This document shows positions 57,202 to 64,000 of a stretch of 64,000 bases of DNA, piece by piece. How positions within the stretch are numbered: the stretch's first letter is position 1; every line of letters starts with the position of its first letter. Position numbers and translations under genes: made by a program. Where the stretch lies: the NCBI RefSeq assembly GCF_036365825.1, contig NZ_CP142675.1, forward strand, positions 2,302,501-2,366,500, given 5' to 3'. The DNA is from Qipengyuania sp. HL-TH1 (GTDB lineage: Bacteria; Pseudomonadota; Alphaproteobacteria; Sphingomonadales; Sphingomonadaceae). The notes beneath the pieces were generated by a model that did not search any database, was not told the DNA's origin, and worked only from the letters and a program-made list of their open reading frames with translations.

Positions 57202-57660
57202 ATGGGAAGGACGCTGACAGGCTGGAAACCGCAGTTGGGCGGTTGGGGCTTGATCGACCTTAGAAACGCGCAATCGGTCGATCCGTTTTCCCTGGCCTCA
57301 GATGAACTCATTGAGGTTACCGACTGGGAACTACTTGATTTTGCAGTTCAAGTTGTCAAGCAATGGCTCCAAAGGAAGGGTTTCGAGATCATGTCCACTC
57401 ACTCAAATCCCAACGTCGATCCGAACATCTGATTTGTCGGAGACAATGGACCCGAGTGGGTAATCGTACGAGCAGCGCGATATCCAGAAAAGGTGGCTCA
57501 GATCCCGAGCAACGTAGAGGCCATCGCTAAGCAATGCGAAGCTCTCAGTCACTTGGGGAATTTCGCATCTTTTGGCTTTGCGTTGGCGGAAAACGTTGAA
57601 AGGCCCATCTGGCGGGGACACGCTGCCGATGTCCAATTCGAAGGCATTAAGCCGATCTGA
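57202..57660 (+). pseudogene. unknown gene with an in-frame TGA
   Basis: Two open stretches in the same frame: 57202-57429 (ending THSNPNVDPNI) and 57433-57657 (FVGDNGPEWVIVRAARYPEKVAQIPSN...), split only by TGA at 57430-57432 where Trp (TGG) would fit. The second half is clearly coding. The N-terminus may have been removed by the IS, which ends 10 bases before the ATG. Product unknown. Confidence 0.7.
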
Positions 57661-57854
57661 TCCGGAAGCTCTCATTGCTCCACGCAGGTGTGCGATCTCT
57701 TGAAGAATCATGCGGCCATATTCGTGCTCGGCGGTCGCTTTTGGGGTGTAATATAGCCGCCGCTCTGCGCCAAAACACCAGACGTCCAGACCGGTAACGG
57801 CGTGGGCTGTAGACTGGAGTTCGTTCGACCTGAGGCCGGTCGGATTACGACTTC

Positions 57855-58413
57855 TTACCAGTCGTCGAAACTTTGAATTTTGCTCAGATTGGAAACCTCA
57901 TTCAAGTGCGTTTCCAAGTGATGGCGTTCCTCATCCCAAACCGCAAACAGATGTTCTGCGCCAGAATTCTCAATGTTGTTTAATTCGAAATCGTACACAT
58001 CGAGAAACAATTGCTCGTAGTACTTAAAGAGACGATTCTCCATGCTGGTGAATGTCACGTATAGCTGGGCATTCTTCGGCCATTTTTTTGACGTGGCTAT
58101 CAACGCGAAGCTCAGCAAACCCTTTCCCGACATACACGCATAACATCGTGTAATTGCCATGGTCGTCGCAGGCGTCATAGTCTACCCACAGGTGATAGAG
58201 GCCTGTCTGACCACGGAGGAATTTAAGATAGAGCTTGTACGTTATGTTCCCAATACGAAGTTCGTCGTCGACCGGCAGTTCCGCACAAAATGCGCTCTCG
58301 TTCACCAACTCATGGGCAGAAATTGGCTGGCTTAGTTCTAAGAGCGCTATTTGATCGAACGCATCGTACTCTTGATTTTGACACGGGAAATCTTGTTCGA
58401 TGCACTTTGTCAT
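57855..58413 (-). pseudogene. unknown protein gene shifted at an A7 run
   Basis: Frame one (58413 to 58024) reads MTKCIEQDFPCQNQEYD...NYTMLCVYVGKGFAELRVDSHVKK. After seven A (minus strand, 58083-58089) the next frame continues WPKNAQLYVTFTSMENRLFKYYEQLFLDVYDFELNN to the stop at 57855. The join makes one coherent protein of about 185 residues of unknown function, low in GC. One extra A, or programmed slippage, explains it. 57661-57854 and 58414-58622 show nothing I can call. Confidence 0.65.
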
Positions 58414-58622
58414 GATCGGCTCGACCTACTCAATATTGTATGTTCCTTAATAGGCGCCGGTGGCTTCCGAAATCAGCTCGGTTCTTGCAGCGACGAGCGC
58501 TCCCAATACTCGAGGGTATCGGGCCGACTGCTTCGATCCGGCGACCGCGCAAAGGATGCCTTTGACTGCCCCTGTCGATGGCACGTCCGCCTCCAACCAG
58601 TCAGCTCCAGACCAATAAGCGG

Positions 58623-58838
58623 TCACTTCAGGCGGTCCGAAATCCAGGCCTCCACTTCGTCTTCTGCCCATGCGACCGCATATCCACCCAGCTGCACGGG
58701 CTTCGGAAACTTGCCCTCGGCCATCCAGCGATAGATTGTCGAACGGCCAAGCCCGACGCGATGCTGAACTTCGGGCAGGCGAATGAGCCGCGTCACCCGC
58801 CGGGTTTCGGTCGCTCCTTTGTCTATCTCTTCACCCAC
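58623..58838 (-). CDS. AlpA-type helix-turn-helix regulator
   Basis: A 71-residue MerR-like HTH protein: RLIRLPEVQHRVGLGRSTIYRWMAEGKFPKPVQLGGYAVAWAEDEVEAWI, the AlpA family of excision regulators in integrative elements. GTG 58838 is chosen over upstream ATGs because GAGGGAGG lies just before it and it overlaps the preceding stop by only 8 bases. Pairs with the HTH gene upstream. Confidence 0.85.
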   Translation of the reverse strand: MGEEIDKGATETRRVTRLIRLPEVQHRVGLGRSTIYRWMAEGKFPKPVQLGGYAVAWAEDEVEAWISDRLK

Positions 58839-59322
58839 GATGGCCTCCCTCGGCACCGGCAAAGACATCGCCAAGCAGCGCATCCTTGCGTTCGAGCTCG
58901 TCGATGTGGTCGGAGAGCAAGCGGGCGACGCGGTGCGCGGTCCCCTTGGCCCAGCGCGGCTTCACATCGTGAACCTGGTTGCCCAAGACACGCTCGAGCG
59001 CTGAAGGCAGTTCGCCGGAAAAGTCCTCGAAGAATTGCGCGAGGTCCGATTGCAGCCACGCAATCGCGTGATCGCCGCCGCTGACGAGGAACAGGAGCAG
59101 GTGTGCGTGCGGCGCGACGCCGCTCGCGGCAAGAATGCGCAAGGCTTCGCCGAGGCTGGCCGAGCGTTCGCCCGCAAGAACACGGCGCAGGGCATCCTTA
59201 TGGATCTGCGCGTCGCGAGCGATGTCGCAGCGGGCACGGCCGCTGGCTTCGACGGCGGCCAAAAGCAGCCGGGCGAGGTCGGCGCGAACCTGTTGTTCGG
59301 CAAAGAGCGCCATGTTGGTCAT
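58831..59322 (-). CDS. helix-turn-helix regulator of the conjugative element
   Basis: A 163-residue protein with an XRE-like N-terminal HTH (ARLLLAAVEASGRARCDIARDAQIHKDALRRVLAGERSASLGEALRILAASG) and a helical C-terminal part. Probably represses the divergent tra operon. AAGGA lies 7 bases before the ATG. Confidence 0.75.
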   Translation of the reverse strand: MTNMALFAEQQVRADLARLLLAAVEASGRARCDIARDAQIHKDALRRVLAGERSASLGEALRILAASGVAPHAHLLLFLVSGGDHAIAWLQSDLAQFFEDFSGELPSALERVLGNQVHDVKPRWAKGTAHRVARLLSDHIDELERKDALLGDVFAGAEGGHRG

Positions 59323-59392
59323 CGACGAATCCTTATCTCCAGAGTGATCGACTCTCCGGCTAACCGCGAAGGAAGCCTGTAGGAAAACAAAA

Positions 59393-59410
59393 AGAACATT
59401 TAGAGAACAT
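59393..59410 (+). promoter_or_regulatory. direct repeats AGAACAT upstream of the HTH gene
   Basis: Two AGAACAT copies 11 bases apart (59393-59399 and 59404-59410), one helical turn; a third is at 59632-59638. They lie in the 364-base gap (59323-59686) between the regulators and the tra operon, a likely operator zone. Confidence 0.4.
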
Positions 59411-59686
59411 AGAGGAAGGAACGATCAGCTTCCTCCGACGATTCGCGCGAATTTCGGTCGCCTGCGCGCATATCGCGGCTCTCTTCGCTCAGATGCCGGC
59501 ACAGTCAGCGCTGTTGCGCGATCAGCCTGCGCGAATCCCGTGCATCGCACCTCCCGATGTCGCTTTTTGCTTGGTCGAAAGCCCCAAAATCCAATTCCCG
59601 ATTTCCTACAGCCCGGCTCCGGGGAGAGGAAAGAACATACAGCGAACGCATCGCTGGCTGATGTTCAATCCTCGGAGTTTCCATCC

Positions 59687-60019
59687 ATGACCACCAAGAC
59701 TGCCCTTCCGGTCCAGCAGCGCTCGCCCAACGGGGCTCGCGGCCGCGACTACATTCTTCCCGCCTGCGTGGCGCTGGCCTGCGCCGGTGCCGCCTTTGCC
59801 GGCGCCGACACCACCTTCGATCCCGCGTTGACCAAGTTCACCGACTTCCTCGAAGGTTCGGGCGGCAAGATCATCACTGTGCTCAGCCTTGCGGGCGGCC
59901 TGATCGGTCTCGCCTCCGGGCGTTTCTCGCTCGGCCAGGTCGCGGTGCCGGTCGGCGTCGGCATCGGTGTCGGCACCGGCGTTCCGATCGTCACCTCGGT
60001 CGTGACCGCGGTCATCTGA
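59687..60019 (+). CDS. TraA/TrbC-like conjugative pilin
   Basis: A 110-residue pilin precursor: basic N-terminus, hydrophobic signal-like helix (YILPACVALACAGAAFAGAD), a short polar loop and two Gly/Val-rich hydrophobic helices. This size and layout fit an F-type pilin before TraL-TraE-TraK-TraB. Confidence 0.78.
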   Translation: MTTKTALPVQQRSPNGARGRDYILPACVALACAGAAFAGADTTFDPALTKFTDFLEGSGGKIITVLSLAGGLIGLASGRFSLGQVAVPVGVGIGVGTGVPIVTSVVTAVI

Positions 60020-60050
60020 TCAGCGGATCCGGTCACGACAGGAGGGCGGC

Positions 60051-60338
60051 ATGGCCGACAGGTACCTCGTTCCACGGCGGCTCGACGACCCGGAGCTCAT
60101 CGGCTTCTGGACCATCGACGAGTTTGCAGGGATCCTTATTCCCTTCGCCTGGGGCATTCTCTCGCAGCATATCTTCATCGGTATCGGCCTGGCCGCCGGG
60201 GCCTGGCTTGCCTTGCGGAAGGCAAAGGCACGCGGCGCCGGTTCGGCACTGGTGCATGCTGCGTACTGGTACCTGCCCGGGAGCTTTCTCGGGTTGAAGG
60301 CCACGCCGCCCTCCCACTGCCGCCTGTTGGCGGGCTGA
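60051..60338 (+). CDS. traL: TraL, conjugative pilus assembly
   Basis: A 95-residue TraL-family inner-membrane protein: YLVPRRLDDPELIGFWTIDEF start, two adjacent helices and a conserved AYWYLPG near the end. Part of the F-type T4SS core with the pilin upstream and TraE downstream. Confidence 0.9.
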   Translation: MADRYLVPRRLDDPELIGFWTIDEFAGILIPFAWGILSQHIFIGIGLAAGAWLALRKAKARGAGSALVHAAYWYLPGSFLGLKATPPSHCRLLAG

Positions 60339-60350
60339 GGGAGGCGAACC

Positions 60351-60920
60351 ATGCGAGCAGAATTCGCGCACGAACAGGCGCAGACCTACCTGCGGCAACG
60401 CAACCGCTTTGCCGTGCTGGCAGGTGTCCTGGGCCTGACCACGCTGGTCAGCCTCGGCGCCGCGGTCACCCGCGACGAGCAGGTTGTGTTGGTGCCGATC
60501 ACCTCAGAGCGGATCACCGTCTCGAGCGGCGGGATCGACGCGCCCTATCTCGAACTTGTCACCCGCGACACGGCACTGATGCTCCTCAACCGGGCGCCCG
60601 AAAGCCTCGATTACTGGATGACGAACATCCTGAAGCTCGCCGATCCCGCCGCGCACGGCCGCCTCAAGGCCGAGCTCGTCCAAATCGTCGAGGAACAGCG
60701 CGGCTCGGACATCAGCCAGGCCTTCGTGATCGCGGAAATGCACGTCGACCCCAAGGCCCTGACCTCGACCGTCACCGGCACGCTCAAGACCTTTGTCGGC
60801 GCGCAGGTGATCGCGAGCCAGCGCCGCTCCTTCCGTTTCCGCTGGTCGAAGCGTGGCCTCAGCCTTGCGCTCGCCGGCTTTGAGCAACTTCCCACCGACA
60901 AGGAGGAACCCGGCCAATGA
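60351..60920 (+). CDS. traE: TraE, conjugative pilus assembly (VirB5/8-like)
   Basis: A 189-residue TraE: one N-terminal transmembrane helix (RFAVLAGVLGLTTLVSLGAAV) and a periplasmic domain with YLELVTRDTALMLLNRAPESLDYW. F-type TraE is a VirB8-like scaffold. Overlaps traK by ATGA. Confidence 0.9.
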   Translation: MRAEFAHEQAQTYLRQRNRFAVLAGVLGLTTLVSLGAAVTRDEQVVLVPITSERITVSSGGIDAPYLELVTRDTALMLLNRAPESLDYWMTNILKLADPAAHGRLKAELVQIVEEQRGSDISQAFVIAEMHVDPKALTSTVTGTLKTFVGAQVIASQRRSFRFRWSKRGLSLALAGFEQLPTDKEEPGQ

Positions 60921-61732
60921 GCCTTCTCCCATCTCCCCTCGCTGCTGCGCTTGCCGGAACCGGCCTTGCCTGTTTCGCGATCGGCGCGACAAGGCGCCCC
61001 GATCCCGGGCTCAAGCTGACCGGCCTCGCCGTGCTTGCCTTCGCGCTCGCGCCGGTCCCGGCGTATGCCGACCAATTCGTCGAAGCGGCCGACAACGCGA
61101 CCATCGACTGCGAGCTCGCTCGCGGCGAACTCACCCGGATCGCGCTTATCGATGACGGCTTTGCCAATGTCTCGAAGATCGCGAGCGGTTTTCCCTACAA
61201 TGATTTCCAGGTGACGCACGAGCCAGTGCGCGGAGACATCTATATCTCCGTGCCCCCGCAATTTGCCGCTGCCCGGGTCAGCTTCTTTGCGACCAGCAAG
61301 GCGGGCTACGTCTACAAGTTCGCCTGCCGTCTCGGCGGCGAGGAAGCGACCCAGCTCTTCATCACCAATCCCGCGCTCGCTAAAGCCGCGGCCACCGAAT
61401 GGGAGACCGAGACCGGTCCCGAGGACGCCGCGATCCGCCTGATCGAGGCGATGGCGAGCGATGCCGTCCTGCCCGGATTCACTGCCCGCGCCGAACTGTC
61501 GGCTCCGCGCCGTACCGGCGGGATCGAGGTCCAGCTGGTCGCCGAATACCAGGGCGATGAACTTACCGGACAGCGCTTCCTCGTGCGCAACCTCGGCCAG
61601 GAAAGCCTTGCGCTTGGCTCCGAGCGCGAAGGTGCCGCAGGCGCGCTCGCTTTTGCCTATGGCCGCGATGCACTCGCTCCCGGTGAAGCGACCAGTGCCT
61701 TCCTAGTCTTTGCCAAGGGAGGACTCGACTGA
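60917..61732 (+). CDS. traK: TraK, secretin-like outer-membrane T4SS protein
   Basis: A 271-residue VirB9-like secretin-domain protein with a hydrophobic N-terminus containing an export signal and a beta-rich C-terminus. TraK forms the outer-membrane core ring with TraB and TraV. Its last base is the first base of traB's ATG. Confidence 0.85.
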   Translation: MSLLPSPLAAALAGTGLACFAIGATRRPDPGLKLTGLAVLAFALAPVPAYADQFVEAADNATIDCELARGELTRIALIDDGFANVSKIASGFPYNDFQVTHEPVRGDIYISVPPQFAAARVSFFATSKAGYVYKFACRLGGEEATQLFITNPALAKAAATEWETETGPEDAAIRLIEAMASDAVLPGFTARAELSAPRRTGGIEVQLVAEYQGDELTGQRFLVRNLGQESLALGSEREGAAGALAFAYGRDALAPGEATSAFLVFAKGGLD

Positions 61733-63049
61733 TGGCCGAGGCACCACAGAAGGACGCCGGAAAGAGGCCTCTGCCGGGCTCGCCGGAAGCGCGAGAAAGC
61801 GGACGGCGCAACCTCAATTCGCAGATCGCACAGCGCCAGAAGATGCTGCTCGCCGGGATCGGGGCCATCGCGCTCATCGGCGGCGGCATGTTCATTTTCG
61901 GCGGCGACGGCGACGAGGCTGGCACCGATGCCAATGGTGCGGCGACAATCGACACCGGCGGCCTCGTCAATCGCAACCTCTCGCAGCGCGAGTTCGTCGC
62001 GAGCTACGGTAACCGGCTCGATGCACAGGGCCGCGCGATCAAGGATCTCCAGCAGGCCCAGCTGCCGCGCCCCGAGATCGAACAGGAGCTCGAAGCCCTG
62101 CGCAGCGAGAACGCGCAGATGCGCTCCGACGGCCAGGCGGCGATCGACGCGATCTCGGCCGAGAATGCCAATCTGCGATCACAGCTGAGCGAAGCTGCGA
62201 AGGCACCTGCCGCCGCGCCGCCACTGCCACCGCCACCTGCCTATGGACCCGGCGTCGGCACCGGCGGAGCTGTCCAGCCACCGCAAGGAGCGCCGGAAAC
62301 GCAAGGCGGACAGCTCAGCCTGATGAGCTTCAGCGCGGAGACGGGCAAGGACGGCAAGCCGCGTGCGGCAGAGACTGCGCCAGCCTTGTTGCTCGAAGCG
62401 AGCCGCGATTACCTTCCGCCCAACAGCTACGCACCGGCAACGGTCATCGTGGGTGTCGATGCCTCGACCGGCGTTGCCAGCCAGAGCGATCCGCTTCCCG
62501 TGGTGCTCCGGATCACCGGTCCGGCCCGCTCGGTGATGCGCGGCAACAAACTGCTCACCACCGATATCACCGGCTGCCTCGTCAATGGCGCGGCGCGCGG
62601 CGATCTCCTCGGCGGAGAAGGTCTACGTCAAGCTGGTGCGCATGACCTGCGCGCAACCCGGTGGGCGCTTCGCGGTGAGCGAGGTCAAGGGGTTCATCTC
62701 CTTCGCCGGAAAGTCGGGCGTGCGCGGCCGCGTGGTCAGCCGCGAAGGCAGCCTTGTCAGCCAGGCGCTGCTCGCCGGGATTGTGGGCGGCTTCGGCCGC
62801 GGATTTTCCGCCAACGCCAACGGCATTTTTACCGGCCAGGTCGGCGCCAACGGTCAGCGCGAGGCGCTGTCGCCGACCGACATCCTCGCCGGTGGCTTTG
62901 GCCAGGGTGCCGGCGAAGCCGCCGACACCGTCAGCCGATACCTCATCGAACGCGCCGAACAATACCAACCCGTCGTCGAGATGCCGACCGGCATCGAGGT
63001 CGAGATCGTCTTTCTCGACGGCGTCCACGTCAGGAGCCCCTCCAAATGA
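61732..63049 (+). pseudogene. traB: TraB (VirB10-like), frameshifted
   Basis: The first frame holds the TraB N-terminus: a transmembrane helix (MLLAGIGAIALIGGGMFIFGG), coiled coil, Pro-rich PPLPPPPAYGPG and TGCLVNGAARGD. The next frame carries on SSAEKVYVKLVRMTCAQPGGRF to the end at 63049. The switch is at about 62603-62605 (likely two bases lost from CTCTC). The wrong frame stays open and runs into the dsbC-like gene. The conjugative core may be disabled, or this is a sequence error. Confidence 0.85.
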
Positions 63050-63918
63050 ACTACAATGACTCGCCGCCAAGCCTGAAGGCGCGCGCCGCCCACCTTGCCC
63101 TTGCCCTCTCGAGCGCCGCCGCCGTGCTGACGCTCGGCGTCTCTGCCGTCACTGCGATGCCTGCGAGCGCCGCGGGCATGGCGAGCGATGTCGCGCAGGC
63201 GCTGAAACTGCGGCTGCCCAAGACCCCGATCGATGCGATCAGCTGCGACACGCTCGGGCCCTGGTGCGAAGTCGTCTCGGGTGACACGCTGTTCTACATC
63301 GACGAGACCGCCCGCTACCTGTTCGTAGGCCGTCTCTACGACATGGAAGAACGGCGCGACGTCACTGCCGCCCGCCTGCTCGAACTCAATCCCGATCTGC
63401 TCGCGGCCGGTGCGGCGCGCGTAGCCAGTGACGCGCCGGCGGGACGCGACGAAACGCCTGTCCAGGCGGCCGCCAACCATGTCGACCTCTCGTCGCTTCC
63501 GGCTGCCGGCGCGATCCACTGGGGCAACCTCAAGGGCGAACGCCTGGTCGTCTTCTCGGATTTCCAGTGCGGGTATTGCCAGCGCCTGACCGCCGAACTC
63601 GCCAAGGCCAAGGTTCATGTCGAAGAGCGACCGATCTCGATCTTCGGCGCGGCAAGCCGCAAGATTTCCGAGGCGGTGCTGTGCGCTAAGGATCCGGCAA
63701 AGGCACTCCATGCGGCCTATTCCGGCCAGGCTCTGGCGACTGATAAGACCTGCAAGGAGGCCAAGGCACTCGATGCCAACGAAGCCTTCGCGAAGGCCAA
63801 CGGGTTTGCCGGAACTCCGGTCATCGTGCGCGCCCGCGATGGGGCGGTGCTTCATGGCTACCGCGATGCCGCGGCGATCCGCCGCTTCGTCGCCGAAGGC
63901 AAGGGAGTGGCGCAATGA
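63046..63918 (+). CDS. DsbC-like thiol-disulfide isomerase of the tra operon
   Basis: A 290-residue periplasmic protein: signal (to about ASAAGM), a DsbC-type dimerisation region and a thioredoxin domain with the active site CGYC at C175-C178 (FSDFQCGYCQRL) and TPVIVRARDG with the cis-Pro. Probably folds T4SS proteins such as the pilin. Overlaps both neighbours by ATGA. Confidence 0.9.
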   Translation: MNYNDSPPSLKARAAHLALALSSAAAVLTLGVSAVTAMPASAAGMASDVAQALKLRLPKTPIDAISCDTLGPWCEVVSGDTLFYIDETARYLFVGRLYDMEERRDVTAARLLELNPDLLAAGAARVASDAPAGRDETPVQAAANHVDLSSLPAAGAIHWGNLKGERLVVFSDFQCGYCQRLTAELAKAKVHVEERPISIFGAASRKISEAVLCAKDPAKALHAAYSGQALATDKTCKEAKALDANEAFAKANGFAGTPVIVRARDGAVLHGYRDAAAIRRFVAEGKGVAQ

Positions 63919-64000
63919 GCCGGCTTCCAATCCTTCGCGCCATGGTGCTCGCTGCGCCGCTCCTCCTGGCCAGTGGCTGCGCCAGCCTCGGCGGCAACGT
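63915..64000 (+). CDS. traV: TraV lipoprotein, partial
   Basis: Starts in the ATGA overlap and reads MSRLPILRAMVLAAPLLLASGCASLGGN before the window ends. Lipobox LASGC and CASLGGN match TraV, the outer-membrane-anchored lipoprotein of the F-type core. Confidence 0.85.
   Translation, partial: MSRLPILRAMVLAAPLLLASGCASLGGN

Noticed and set aside
57403..57711. 102-codon minus-strand ORF
   Set aside because: The plus-strand frame across the TGA has far more protein-like sequence.

Overview
The window looks like a chromosomal segment of a GC-rich alphaproteobacterium of the Sphingomonadales, most likely an Erythrobacteraceae or Novosphingobium-type strain. The reasons are several large TonB receptors, tandem DUF885 peptidases, PepSY-TM iron genes, compact ATGA-overlapping operons and a CYP153 catabolic cluster. 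The genus is inference; no rRNA is present.

1-22.9 kb is ordinary housekeeping sequence: small membrane proteins and lipoproteins, an HSL-type esterase, a FAS1 lipoprotein, a ribosome hibernation factor, a YaiI/DUF188 protein, a REPIN-like repeat, a DUF2726/DUF3800 pair beside an unusual class II tRNA-like gene, a TPP-riboswitch-controlled operon (a small membrane protein then thiC), a Fur-type site followed by a siderophore receptor/PepSY-TM operon, an S9 peptidase, two tandem DUF885 peptidases and a Baeyer-Villiger-type monooxygenase.

22.9-29.5 kb is accessory: an orphan MCE (MlaD-like) protein whose start abuts a MarR-like ORF, then a divergent HlyD/MFS/outer-membrane-factor efflux operon whose MFS gene carries a frameshift.

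29.5-51 kb is a catabolic island framed by two large TonB receptors. One arm (minus strand, about 43.8 to 32.9 kb) encodes a GntR regulator, a nitronate-monooxygenase-type flavoprotein, a COQ4-like protein, a thiolase-fold protein lacking the nucleophilic Cys, its DUF35 partner, an acyl-CoA dehydrogenase pair, an acyl-CoA ligase, a Baeyer-Villiger monooxygenase and an alpha/beta hydrolase. The divergent arm (plus strand, 44.0-50.9 kb) encodes a CYP153 P450, its [2Fe-2S] ferredoxin, a second acyl-CoA dehydrogenase pair and a TonB receptor. Read together: import, terminal hydroxylation, CoA activation, dehydrogenation by heteromeric dehydrogenases, retro-aldol or thiolytic side-chain cleavage, and Baeyer-Villiger plus hydrolase cleavage of a ketone. 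The substrate is unknown; a cyclic or branched hydrocarbon, terpenoid or steroid-like compound is the best guess.

51-58.5 kb is a decayed accessory zone: IS3 fragments, a thioesterase/hydrolase operon facing a twice-frameshifted MarR gene across a perfect 16-bp palindrome, an intact MarR-UbiB kinase pair, a complete IS3-family element that cut a gene, and two further broken genes. 58.6 kb to the end is the start of a conjugative element: two small regulators facing an F-type type IV secretion operon (pilin, TraL, TraE, TraK, TraB with a frameshift, DsbC-like, TraV running off the window).
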